NCBI RefSeq assembly: GCF_002930195.1
Contig: NZ_PHHC01000105.1
Coordinates: forward strand, 1 to 33,377
Direction: 5' to 3'
Length of the DNA: 33,377 nucleotides
From: Holospora curviuscula
GTDB lineage: Bacteria; Pseudomonadota; Alphaproteobacteria; Holosporales; Holosporaceae
A model generated the notes under the pieces. It was not told the origin of the DNA and searched no databases. It worked only from the letters and a program-made list of their open reading frames with translations. Position 1 is the stretch's first letter. The number at the start of each line of letters is the position of its first letter. Position numbers and translations under genes: made by a program. Below, piece after piece: positions 7,504 through 15,533 of the stretch.

Positions 7504-8692
7504 AAAAGGATATTTTGGGGAATATGGTGGTGCTTATGCTCCTGAAACATTAATGGCACCACTTGCAGAATTAGAAGCTGCATATCTAAAGCTTCAATAT
7601 GAAGCAACTTTTAAGCAAGAGTTACAAGATTTGCTTACTCACTTTGTAGGGAGGCCAACCCCATTATACTTTGCAAAACGTCTAACCCAGCATCTTAATG
7701 GTGCGCAAATATATCTAAAGCGCGAAGATTTAACCCATACGGGTGCGCATAAAATCAACAATACGGTTGGCCAAGGACTACTTGCAAAACATATGGGTAG
7801 ACGCAGGCTGATAGCAGAGACAGGCGCAGGGCAGCATGGAGTTGCAACGGCAACTATAGCAAGCTTACTCGGCATGGAGTGTGTCGTTTATATGGGAGCC
7901 GTTGATATGGAGCGGCAGCACCTTAATGTAGTACGTATGCAAATATTAGGTGCAGAAGTTCGAGCAGTGCATAACGGGTCTAAAACCCTTAAGGACGCAA
8001 CATCTCAAGCCATGCGCGATTGGGTTAGTAATATTAAAGATAGCTACTATGTTCTGGGCTCAGCACTAGGGCCACACCCTTATCCTACCATTGTTCGAGA
8101 TTTTCAAAGAATTATCGGAATTGAAGCGAGGAAGCAAATATTGGAAATGATTGATAAGTTGCCAGATGAATTGGTTGCGTGTGTTGGTGGAGGTAGTAAT
8201 TCTATTGGCTTATTTCATCCCTTTTTACACGATTTACAAGTAAAAATGACTGGAATTGAAGGCGGTGGTATCAGCCTGCGTCTTGGTGAACATGCTGCCA
8301 GGTTTAATGGCGGAAAACCAGGTGTATTACAAGGAACTAAGAGCTATCTTTTGCAAGACGAGTATGGAAATGTTAGCAATACGCATAGCGTTTCGGCAGG
8401 GCTTGATTATCCAAGTGTAGGGCCAGAACATGCTTATTTGCATGATATAGAACGTGTTCAATATACTTATGCAACAGACCAAGAAGCTTTGCATGCCGCC
8501 TTTACGCTCGCAAAGCTAGAGGGAATTATTCCAGCATTAGAAAGCGCGCATGCTATAGCTTATGCTATTAAAGCAGCCCCACTTTTTCCGCAAAGTTACA
8601 TAATGCTCATAGGGCTTTCGGGTAGAGGAGATAAGGATGTAGAAACATTAGCAACCTATTTGGAGGATAAAAATGATAAAAGCGGCATTTGA
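7493..8692 (+). CDS. trpB: Tryptophan synthase beta chain
   Basis: A 399-residue PLP enzyme that condenses indole and serine to tryptophan in the alpha2beta2 complex. The Schiff-base lysine is Lys87 in HTGAHKINN and the catalytic glutamate is Glu109 in AETGAGQHG, both at the numbering of E. coli TrpB. The PLP phosphate loop [11 protein letters not shown] and the GIEGGG segment are intact. ATG 7493 is preceded by GAGG at 7482-7485; the GTG at 7487 overlaps that site and was set aside. It overlaps trpA by 20 nt, consistent with coupled synthesis of the two subunits. One Trp only. Confidence 0.97.
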   Translation: MSNKKGYFGEYGGAYAPETLMAPLAELEAAYLKLQYEATFKQELQDLLTHFVGRPTPLYFAKRLTQHLNGAQIYLKREDLTHTGAHKINNTVGQGLLAKHMGRRRLIAETGAGQHGVATATIASLLGMECVVYMGAVDMERQHLNVVRMQILGAEVRAVHNGSKTLKDATSQAMRDWVSNIKDSYYVLGSALGPHPYPTIVRDFQRIIGIEARKQILEMIDKLPDELVACVGGGSNSIGLFHPFLHDLQVKMTGIEGGGISLRLGEHAARFNGGKPGVLQGTKSYLLQDEYGNVSNTHSVSAGLDYPSVGPEHAYLHDIERVQYTYATDQEALHAAFTLAKLEGIIPALESAHAIAYAIKAAPLFPQSYIMLIGLSGRGDKDVETLATYLEDKNDKSGI

Positions 8693-9452
8693 CAAACATA
8701 AGTCCATATTCATCCCATTTATTATGGCTGGACATCCTAATTTAGCAGTATCAACAAAAGCTGTTATGGCCCTTGCACGAGCTGGGGCTGATATAATAGA
8801 GCTTGGTGTGCCTTTTTCAGATCCTATTGCTGATGGTCCTGTGAATCAAAGAGCTGCTGAACTCGCTATAGGAAATGGTATGAACCTTGGTGAAGTATTA
8901 ACACAAGTGCAAGCAATAAGGAGTATGGGTTGCAAAACACCGATCATACTTTTTACTTACCTTAATCCGATCTTGGCGTTCGGTTACGGTAAATTTTGTC
9001 ACCAAGCTAAAGCAGCTGGAATAGATGGAGTGCTAGTTGTAGATCTTCCACCGGAAGAAGGTGAGGATTTTTACGCTATACTTCAAGAAGCTGGACTAGA
9101 AATTGTGTTGCTTGTATCGCCCACAACAGATCCAGCAAGGCTGCCTATTTATATAAAGCGTAAGCCTTGCTTTATTTATTATATCTCTAGACTGTCTGTT
9201 ACTGGCATCCAGCAAGATTTATCGAATACTTTAGAGGAGGAGCTGCATGATTTACGTAAAACCATAACTAATACAAAAATAGCAGTAGGATTTGGCATAT
9301 CATCAATAGAACAAGCGAAATATGTGAGTCACATTGCCGATGGGGTGATTATAGGGAGTAAACTGGTTTCAACACTCGAAACCTCTGGGATAGGTGCGTT
9401 TGAAGATAAAGTAAAAGAATTTGCGGATATTATACATGGAGGTAATTTATGA
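8673..9452 (+). CDS. trpA: Tryptophan synthase alpha chain
   Basis: A 259-residue TIM-barrel subunit that cleaves indole-3-glycerol phosphate to indole. [14 protein letters not shown] carries the two catalytic acids, Glu43 and Asp54 (equivalent to E. coli Glu49 and Asp60). The mobile-loop region SRLSVTGIQ and the phosphate-binding end VGFGISS plus GVIIGSKLV are recognisable. GGAGG at 8662-8666 is 6 nt from the ATG and lies inside trpB. The stop overlaps prs as ATGA. No Trp residue. Together with TrpB it completes the route, so the operon's end product is tryptophan. Confidence 0.96.
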   Translation: MIKAAFDKHKSIFIPFIMAGHPNLAVSTKAVMALARAGADIIELGVPFSDPIADGPVNQRAAELAIGNGMNLGEVLTQVQAIRSMGCKTPIILFTYLNPILAFGYGKFCHQAKAAGIDGVLVVDLPPEEGEDFYAILQEAGLEIVLLVSPTTDPARLPIYIKRKPCFIYYISRLSVTGIQQDLSNTLEEELHDLRKTITNTKIAVGFGISSIEQAKYVSHIADGVIIGSKLVSTLETSGIGAFEDKVKEFADIIHGGNL

Positions 9453-10336
9453 TAATCATTGGAGGAAGCAGTCATCCAATCCTTGCTCAGCAGATAGCAG
9501 GCAAACTTGGATGTGATTGCATTATTGCAAATACCAAGAAATTTGCGGATCAAGAGCTAAAAGTCCAAGTAAACAAGGATTTATACGGCGAGGACGTAAT
9601 TATATTACAATCTACAACGAGACCTGCAAATGACCACCTGATGGAGCTATTATTACTTGCAGATACCGCAAAAAGAGCTGGCTGCAACAGCATAACTGCA
9701 GTTATACCCTATTTCGGCTATGGTAGGCAAGACAGACCATCTTATGAGTATGGCCCGATATCAGCCAGTTTAGTAGCGAGGATAATTGAAATTAGCGGTA
9801 TTGATAAAGTGGTGACTGTAGATATGCACTCAAAACAATCAGAAGGGTTTTTTAAGATTGGAGTTAAAAACCTTGACTCGACAGATTGTTTTATTAATGC
9901 ATTGCAGAAAAATAGTAATTATATGGTTATCTCCCCTGATGTTGGCGGCTTGCCACGGGCCAGGATACTGGCTTCGAAGCTCGAAACTGTCCTTGCCATC
10001 ATTAACAAGACGCGCGATCTTCAGGGCAAGTGCATAATGTCCGATGTTATAGGCAATGTTACTGGAAAAGATTGTATTATTATAGATGATATAGTAGACA
10101 CTGGCGGCACTTTATGCGAAGCAGGGAAGCTTTTAATGCAAAGTGGCGCAAACTCAGTAAGTGCTTGCATTACCCATGCCGTCTTTTCTGAAAACTGCAT
10201 AGATAGAATAAGTCGAGCAGGATTTGCTGAATTCTTTATAACAGATACCGTACATCATCAAAACTTACCTTCTTTTATTAATGTAATTCAAACAAGTGAG
10301 CTTATAGTTAAGGCTTTGTTGAAATGTAATAAATGA
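9449..10336 (+). CDS. prs: Ribose-phosphate pyrophosphokinase (PRPP synthase)
   Basis: A 295-residue enzyme that makes PRPP from ribose 5-phosphate and ATP. Seen are the ATP/flexible-loop region YFGYGRQDRP, VTVDMHSKQSEGFF (usual DLHxxQIQGFF), SPDVGGLPRA, and the PRPP loop CIIIDDIVDTGGTL. It is shorter than the usual 310-320 residues of housekeeping class I enzymes, and the segment after RQDRP differs (SYEYGPISASLVA), so allosteric control may be altered. It is coupled to trpA by ATGA and contains no Trp. PRPP is the second substrate of TrpD, which explains its place here; the C. caviae trp operon also ends with a prs gene. This may be a dedicated paralogue of a housekeeping prs elsewhere. Confidence 0.93.
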   Translation: MIIIGGSSHPILAQQIAGKLGCDCIIANTKKFADQELKVQVNKDLYGEDVIILQSTTRPANDHLMELLLLADTAKRAGCNSITAVIPYFGYGRQDRPSYEYGPISASLVARIIEISGIDKVVTVDMHSKQSEGFFKIGVKNLDSTDCFINALQKNSNYMVISPDVGGLPRARILASKLETVLAIINKTRDLQGKCIMSDVIGNVTGKDCIIIDDIVDTGGTLCEAGKLLMQSGANSVSACITHAVFSENCIDRISRAGFAEFFITDTVHHQNLPSFINVIQTSELIVKALLKCNK

Positions 10337-11040
10337 TTGTTTCGAATCTCTATTGCTACTCTGGGTTTCGTTCTCTAAAAAATGCATGAGCAAAAAACCT
10401 CAATCCTCTAAACCCCAGGCGAATAGAGGGTTTGGGGACATGCGTACCTTCCCCGGAGTGTTCGCATGTATCGGAGATAGAGAGGGAAAAAAGGGAGATT
10501 TTGGGGGCAAAATGGCAAAATTGGAGAAAGTGAGGTACGGGTCTAACGCTAAACAAAAACGCTGGAAAGCCTGCAGATACTGGGGTTTTGAGACCTACTA
10601 ACGCTAGCACAAAAAGACGTGAGAAAAGTTCTCTGTAAAAAATCTGGCGGAGATCGGTTTACCGTAACCTAACCAACGCCAAACTGGAGTGGTATAGTCA
10701 TGTTTTCACTCTCTTTGGCGATTATATAGGCGTACTTGGCCCTGCCAGGCCGAAGCTTTAGCGAAGGCTGGAGAAGGTCAAATGAACCATTTTGGATTCT
10801 CTGTCAAGCCTTAACGTGTCTATAAAATCTCTATTTTCGTGATTTTAAGTACATGCAATATGTTTATAAAATTACACTATATGTAACTTTACGGACATGC
10901 CACCAACTATTTGTGATAAATTTCATCTTTTTTCAAAACAAGTCGCAATCTATTAAAGATAGTTATGGCAATCACTATGTCTAATAAGGACTATTATAAA
11001 CTGCTTTATATGTCGATTAGGTATCGAAATTTGAAACCTA
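10337..11040 (+). other. Gene-free stretch with stacked hairpins in its first half
   Basis: No reading frame here has a ribosome site, recognisable motif or family resemblance. Paired segments seen by eye: 10406-10415 with 10428-10437 (AAACCC/GGGTTT core); 10438-10444 with 10463-10469 (ACATGCG/CGCATGT), directly abutting the first; 10540-10544 with 10591-10595 (GGTCT/AGACC); 10621-10625 with 10629-10633; 10677-10683 with 10714-10720 (CGCCAAA/TTTGGCG) plus inner GAGTG/CACTC; and TTGGCC 10736-10741 with GGCCGA 10748-10753. This density suggests a structured RNA or a dispersed palindromic repeat. From about 10800 on it is AT-rich and featureless. Confidence 0.5.
10543..10606 (+). repeat. Direct repeat of CTAACGCTA, two copies 55 bp apart
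   Basis: CTAACGCTA occurs at 10543-10551 and 10598-10606, each followed shortly by a run of five A. The two copies flank most of the GGTCT/AGACC inverted repeat. It may be part of a dispersed element; other copies in the genome would be needed to say. Confidence 0.5.
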
Positions 11041-11046
11041 GATGGC

Positions 11047-11096
11047 ATGATGTATAGCATCATCAAGTCTCAAGAAGCTAAAATCATCATCTTGAG
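11047..11096 (+). other. Two inverted repeats upstream of the ATPase promoter
   Basis: ATGATG-TATAG-CATCAT (11047-11063) and CTCAAG (11069-11074) with CTTGAG (11091-11096) lie just upstream of an extended -10 element. Neither is followed by a T tract, so they are not terminators of the usual kind. They may be operator sites. Confidence 0.35.
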
Positions 11097-11130
11097 CATT
11101 TATTATTGACTTAATGCTGTGCTCGAGATG

Positions 11131-11139
11131 TGATATAAT
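11131..11139 (+). promoter_or_regulatory. Extended -10 promoter for the DUF234-type ATPase
   Basis: A perfect TATAAT at 11134-11139 is preceded by TGA at 11131-11133, the TGn extension that can replace a -35 box. TTGACT at 11106-11111 is 22 nt upstream, too far to be a normal -35. The start codon follows 27 nt after the hexamer, giving a short leader. Confidence 0.6.
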
Positions 11140-11166
11140 GTATTTTAAGCATAAGCAGAGGTCAGC

Positions 11167-12609
11167 ATGTCCAATCCAGTATTTATTGGCCGGAAAGCCG
11201 AACTAGAGCGGCTAAAAGCTCTGTATAAGAAGAAAGCATCTAGCCTTGTCGTCGTAAAAGGACGAAGAAGAATTGGAAAAAGTAGGCTTATAGGAGAATT
11301 TTCTAAAATATCGGGTAGTCAAACATTTTGGAGTTTTGCAGGACTCGCTCCGAAAGATGGTATCTCCGCTCAACAACAAAGGGATAATTTTGCACGGCAA
11401 CTCGCGCTAATGCTAAAAATACCGCCCATGACTTTCTTGAATTGGAGCGATGCATTTGAGCATTTGAGCCTACATATCAAGCCAGGGGACATCATCCTGC
11501 TTGATGAGATTTCATGGATGGGATCAAAAGACCCTAGCTTCATTCCTAAACTCAAGGCTTGGTGGGACAAGCAAACGATGCATGTTTTGCTTGTGTTTTG
11601 TGGATCAGTATCAACCTGGATTGAAGAAAATATCCTAAAGAGCACGGCATTCTTTGGGCGCATCAATTTAACTATCAGCTTAGAACCATTATCGATTCCT
11701 GAAAGCGCAGAGTTCTTAAGGACGCTCGGCATGCAGCTTTCTCATTATGATACGTACAAGTTGCTCAGCATTGTTGGCGGTGTCCCATGGTATTTGGAGC
11801 AATTTAGCCCTGGTATGACGGCTGATGATAACATAAAACAGCTCGCCTTTGAAAAGAATGGATTGCTCGTTACTGAATTCGATCGTATTTTTCACGACCT
11901 ATTTAATGGTAAGGGTGCCACATATAAGAAGATCTTGGATAGCCTTAAAGATGGCGCAAGAACTCTATCAGAAATAAGGCAGAGCATAGAATTTGCTCAC
12001 AGTGGTACTTTAAGCCAACTGATGGATCATCTCATTGTGGCAGGATTTGTTATCAAACAATCCTTGTGGTCATTTAAAACGGCAGAACCCCTAAAGCAAA
12101 GCTTATATAGAATTTCAGACCCCTATATGAGGTTTTATCTTAAAGTAATTGAACCAAATCTGGGTGCTATTGCTGATGGTGGATTCGATCAAGCGCCGCT
12201 ATCTACCATGTTCGGATTTGAAACGCATATGGGATTGCGGCTCGAGGCATTGCTTTTACAAAACCGTCCACTGTTGCTTCAAAAATTAGGTATTTCACCT
12301 GTTGATATTGTACGTAGTGGCCCTTATAGGCAGACGAAAACCACGACTCAACAAGGCTGCCAAATTGATTATCTGGTGCAGACCAAAACAAACAGCTTGT
12401 TTATTTGTGAATTCAAATTCAAAAGGCGTGAAATAAGTAGCGACATCATTACCGAAATGCAGGAAAAGTTATCAAGATTAAAGACACCCAAGGGATGTGC
12501 AAAGGTGGCTGTATTGTTTCATTTGAGCGGCGTTGCGTCTTCTATTGCCACAAATCCTTACTTTTATCGTATCGTCGATATTGTAGATTTTTTGGAAACT
12601 GAGAAATAA
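11167..12609 (+). CDS. ATP-binding protein of the ATPase_2/DUF234 family
   Basis: A 480-residue STAND-like P-loop ATPase. Walker A GRRRIGKS is at residues 32-39 and Walker B LLDEISW at 111-117, with a Ser/Trp sensor stretch FCGSVSTWIEEN. After a winged-helix segment (ILDSLKDGARTLSEIRQSI) the C-terminal DUF234 part has QIDYLVQTKTNSLFICEFKFK, an Asp-(x)n-Glu-x-Lys pattern like a PD-(D/E)xK nuclease core. The family is common in archaea and scattered in bacteria, usually of unknown function. GAGG at 11158-11161 precedes the ATG. It stands alone between the repeat region and a GNAT gene, which starts 18 nt after its stop. Eight Trp residues in 480 contrast with the trp operon next door. Confidence 0.85.
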   Translation: MSNPVFIGRKAELERLKALYKKKASSLVVVKGRRRIGKSRLIGEFSKISGSQTFWSFAGLAPKDGISAQQQRDNFARQLALMLKIPPMTFLNWSDAFEHLSLHIKPGDIILLDEISWMGSKDPSFIPKLKAWWDKQTMHVLLVFCGSVSTWIEENILKSTAFFGRINLTISLEPLSIPESAEFLRTLGMQLSHYDTYKLLSIVGGVPWYLEQFSPGMTADDNIKQLAFEKNGLLVTEFDRIFHDLFNGKGATYKKILDSLKDGARTLSEIRQSIEFAHSGTLSQLMDHLIVAGFVIKQSLWSFKTAEPLKQSLYRISDPYMRFYLKVIEPNLGAIADGGFDQAPLSTMFGFETHMGLRLEALLLQNRPLLLQKLGISPVDIVRSGPYRQTKTTTQQGCQIDYLVQTKTNSLFICEFKFKRREISSDIITEMQEKLSRLKTPKGCAKVAVLFHLSGVASSIATNPYFYRIVDIVDFLETEK

Positions 12610-12627
12610 ATTTAATTGAGGAAAAAT

Positions 12628-13179
12628 ATGACAACCATTATTGAAACAGAAAGGCTTATTTTAAGAACTTTGAGGAAAGAGGATGCAGATCCCTATTTTC
12701 AAATCAACCAAGATCCAAAAGTCATTGAGTTCTTGCCCAGGGCCTTAACGATGGAACAAGTGAATGATTTCATCCCTTCTGTTAATAATCATCAAGATAA
12801 ACACGGTTATACATTATGGGCAGCTTACCTGAAAGAAACCAAGGAATTGATGGGCTTTACTGGACTTAACTATACCGATTGGGAATTCAATTTTACCCCC
12901 GCGGTTGAAGTGGGTTGGAGACTTGGCTCTCAGTACTGGGGCAAAGGATATGCAACAGAAGGTTCCAAAGCTTCCTTGGAGTATGGGTTTAAGCAGTGTG
13001 GTCTTAAAGAAATCGTTTCTTTTACAGTTCCTGCAAATGTTAGGTCTTTAAGAGTCATGGAAAAGATAGGCTTAAAACGAGATTTAAACGGTGATTTTGC
13101 TCATCCAAAATTTCCTGCTGATCACAAACTTTCTCATCATGTTCTGTATAGATTAAGCGCTGATGAGTATATCAAATGA
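12628..13179 (+). CDS. GNAT N-acetyltransferase, RimJ/RimL type
   Basis: A 183-residue acetyltransferase. It opens with IIETERLILRTLRKEDA and has the acetyl-CoA loop GSQYWGKGYATEGSKA and the end SLRVMEKIGLKRD, the standard marks of the Acetyltransf_3 group that acetylates protein N-termini or small amines. ATG 12628 follows GAGG at 12618-12621; the TTG at 12616 overlaps that site. The stop is shared with the next gene as ATGA, so the two enzymes are coupled. The substrate is unknown; pairing with an aminoglycoside-kinase-like gene suggests drug or metabolite modification. Confidence 0.88.
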   Translation: MTTIIETERLILRTLRKEDADPYFQINQDPKVIEFLPRALTMEQVNDFIPSVNNHQDKHGYTLWAAYLKETKELMGFTGLNYTDWEFNFTPAVEVGWRLGSQYWGKGYATEGSKASLEYGFKQCGLKEIVSFTVPANVRSLRVMEKIGLKRDLNGDFAHPKFPADHKLSHHVLYRLSADEYIK

Positions 13180-14087
13180 ACACCTTCCATTCCAACATCA
13201 TCAGCATTTACGGAGAAAAAGGCAAAGCATGGCTAGATGCACTACCTGAGCTTGTTGCTGCAATAGCTTCAAGGTTAGATTTGCGTGATTTAAAAGAAGT
13301 CACTAATCTTACCTACAATTATGTGCTATCAGGATTCCAGGGCGATAATCCCATTATCCTAAAAGCTAGCCTTGATAGTGAAGGTTTAGCTCGAGAAGCG
13401 TTTGCGCTCAAGTGCTTTGCAGGATATGGTGCAGTGAAGGTGCTTGTCGAAGATAATGGAATGTTACTTTTGGAAAGAGCCATTCCTGGGGTATCTCTTA
13501 AAAGTTATTTTCCAAACCAAGAACATGAATCTATCGAAATTGCCTGTGGGGTCATGAAAAAACTGCACCAAGAAAATATTCCTAAAGATCACCCATTCCC
13601 TCACATCAAAGACCCAGGCTACGCCGGAGGCTTCGCCGAGGCGAGTTGGCTTGCGGCTTTGGATAAGGACTGCCTCATTCCTGATGGATATCTGCAAAAA
13701 GCAAGAAAGCTCCGAGGCGAGCTGTTACAAACTTCTAAACCAGACGTTTTTCTCCATGGCGACCTGCATCATGACAATATTTTGCAAAATGGTGACGACT
13801 GGATGGTGATCGATCCTAAAGGCGTGATTGGTGAGCCAGCCTACGAAGTGGCGGCTTTTATCCGAAATCCAATCCCAGAATTACTGCATCACGCTGATGC
13901 TACCACTATTATTCATAATCGCATCACTCAATTTTCTGAGCTCCTTGGTATACCAGCTAAACGAATTCTTGATTGGTGTTTTGTTCAGGCAGTGCTTGCA
14001 TGGGCTTGGGCGTTAGAGGATGGTTGTGATATAAGCTATTTTGAGCTAACAAAGATTTTTGATGTTCTGCGGCCATTTAATGATTGA
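13176..14087 (+). CDS. Aminoglycoside phosphotransferase, APH(6)/hydroxyurea-kinase type
   Basis: A 303-residue kinase-fold protein. ILKASL near residue 61-66 supplies the ATP-binding lysine, LLLERAIPG the hinge, HGDLHHDN at 194-201 the catalytic Asp196, and VIDPKGVIGEPAYEVA the metal-binding Asp213. The VIDPKGVIG wording and the FxRNP that follows are typical of the APH_6_hur family (streptomycin 6-kinases and hydroxyurea kinases), as opposed to APH(3'). It is coupled by ATGA to the GNAT gene upstream and converges with an AraC-type gene 28 nt downstream. Real drug substrates cannot be told from sequence. Confidence 0.85.
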   Translation: MNTFHSNIISIYGEKGKAWLDALPELVAAIASRLDLRDLKEVTNLTYNYVLSGFQGDNPIILKASLDSEGLAREAFALKCFAGYGAVKVLVEDNGMLLLERAIPGVSLKSYFPNQEHESIEIACGVMKKLHQENIPKDHPFPHIKDPGYAGGFAEASWLAALDKDCLIPDGYLQKARKLRGELLQTSKPDVFLHGDLHHDNILQNGDDWMVIDPKGVIGEPAYEVAAFIRNPIPELLHHADATTIIHNRITQFSELLGIPAKRILDWCFVQAVLAWAWALEDGCDISYFELTKIFDVLRPFND

Positions 14088-14115
14088 GGTACAAGATTAT
14101 CCCCCAATACTCATA

Positions 14116-14964
14116 CTACTTAAGAAGCAACCACACTTCCGTGATCAATTCTGTTTCAGCCACTTCATGATCAAAATTGTAGTAACAGAATATGCAAGGT
14201 AAATCACCAAGTTCTTCTTTAGATTCGGGTAACCAATTTCGATATAGCCAGTAAATTTTTTCGCTAATGGATTCACGCGACCCTTTGTGGGAAATAACAG
14301 CATACCTACCTGCAGGAAGATATTTTTCTATAACTTCACCATCAAGCTTTAATGTTTGCGGAACGGTAATCGCAAGGTCAAAGCGAAATTCTTCTGCTGG
14401 AACTTCCTTTGGATCACCATACCCAAAACCAAAAGCTTCACCTGGTTTAGGCTTTAAATTTACAGGTTGTGCTTTAGACCACGCTATTAACTTAGACGCA
14501 GTCTCACCTACTTTTCTAGGATCTCCATAGTGTTCTATCACCGCCAGCCGTCTAGCAGGTAATTCTTTAATACTTACATTTATCATTTTCGTGTCTCCTT
14601 TAGGCACTGAATAAGGCGGAGCTTCCCATGTATGCCAACTTGATTTAAGCCTAAAATCAGTGGGATTTTCTCCACAGATTTGTTTAAAGGCTCTCGTAAA
14701 TGACTCATAGGATTCAAACCCCGCATCCAAAGCAATGTTAATAATTTTTTCCTCTTTATGAACAATCAGTTGATGAGCAGCTCGTTTAAGCCGCAGCCAC
14801 TTGATATAGCCCATGAGAGGAAGTCCAGTGTAAGCCGTAAACAACCGATGAAAATGATATTTTGAAAAACAAGCGATGCGGCAAAGCTCATCCAACTCAA
14901 GCTCTTCATCAAGATGCTTGCCTATGAAATCAATCACTCTGTCGACTCGTTCTTTGTAACTCAT
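14116..14964 (-). CDS. AraC-family regulator with GyrI-like effector domain
   Basis: A 282-residue protein in two parts. Residues 1-105 are a double helix-turn-helix AraC domain (LCRIACFSKYHFHRLF, IALDAGFESYESFTRAFK with the usual NPTDFR end). Residues 125-282 are a GyrI-like small-molecule-binding domain (VSIKELPARRLAVIEHYG, YLPAGRYAVISHKGS). This layout is that of Rob/SoxS-related multidrug sensors, where the effector domain binds hydrophobic compounds. It lies 89 nt downstream of tspO on the same strand and may be read from the same transcript or its own promoter. Confidence 0.9.
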   Translation of the reverse strand: MSYKERVDRVIDFIGKHLDEELELDELCRIACFSKYHFHRLFTAYTGLPLMGYIKWLRLKRAAHQLIVHKEEKIINIALDAGFESYESFTRAFKQICGENPTDFRLKSSWHTWEAPPYSVPKGDTKMINVSIKELPARRLAVIEHYGDPRKVGETASKLIAWSKAQPVNLKPKPGEAFGFGYGDPKEVPAEEFRFDLAITVPQTLKLDGEVIEKYLPAGRYAVISHKGSRESISEKIYWLYRNWLPESKEELGDLPCIFCYYNFDHEVAETELITEVWLLLK

Positions 14965-15053
14965 AATATCCCGTACTTCAGTTGTAACCGTCTACATGGA
15001 TAAAAATACGACGTTTATGTTTTTTATGCTTGACCACCATTGCTAATCTTCAT

Positions 15054-15533
15054 TCAGTTACACCACCATATGTAAAAGTTTAAGTAGCTGGCAAATAGAA
15101 TCCATGACAGATAAGGAATCATAAGCAGCGATACGGCTCTCATTTTTCGGTAAGCTAGGAAAATGAGCGTGACTACCAGAATATCCATAGCGACCAAAAC
15201 TACGAGGGAAAATCCGGTTAAGTGATAGCTGAAGAAGAAGGGAGTCCAGCTCCAGTTTAAGATGAGCTGGGTCACGTATAAAGTTTTGATAACACTTAGC
15301 TTGGGCAATGCTTGAGGGCGCCAAATGAGCCAGCCACAAGCGCCAATAATGCCGTATAAAATAGTCCAGGCTATTGGAAATACATAATTTGGTGGTGTTA
15401 GGCTGGAGCGATGTAAGATGCTATACCAAGTACTAATCTCTGGCTTGGTTAAAGAGCCAATTACCCCACCAATCGCAATCAGAGCTGCAATCCAGATGAT
15501 TAAAGAGAGGTGGCTTTTATTTTCTGCATTCAT
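15054..15533 (-). CDS. tspO: TspO/MBR family tryptophan-rich sensory protein
   Basis: A 159-residue membrane protein with five hydrophobic segments. Family marks are LTPPNYVFPIAWTILYGIIG, LNWSWTPFFF and the terminal SYLNFYIWW. Bacterial TspO proteins bind tetrapyrroles and take part in stress responses. The start at 15533 gives the normal family length; upstream codons in frame would extend into the methyltransferase gene. It overlaps that gene by 17 nt. It is visibly Trp-rich, in contrast with the salvage operon. Confidence 0.9.
   Translation of the reverse strand: MNAENKSHLSLIIWIAALIAIGGVIGSLTKPEISTWYSILHRSSLTPPNYVFPIAWTILYGIIGACGWLIWRPQALPKLSVIKTLYVTQLILNWSWTPFFFSYHLTGFSLVVLVAMDILVVTLIFLAYRKMRAVSLLMIPYLSWILFASYLNFYIWWCN

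Noticed and set aside
10353-10610. Overlapping ORFs of about 82-84 residues on both strands after prs
   Set aside because: No ribosome site, no recognisable motif, low-complexity composition and many inverted repeats; better read as noncoding structured DNA.
10600-10790. tRNA or tmRNA gene
   Set aside because: No cloverleaf, CCA end or tag-peptide frame could be drawn from the hairpins seen.
11106-11139. TTGACT with TATAAT as a normal -35/-10 pair
   Set aside because: The 22-nt spacer is too long; the TGn-extended -10 is the better explanation.
15058-15339. 93-residue minus-strand ORF inside tspO
   Set aside because: Alternative frame of tspO without motifs or start signals.
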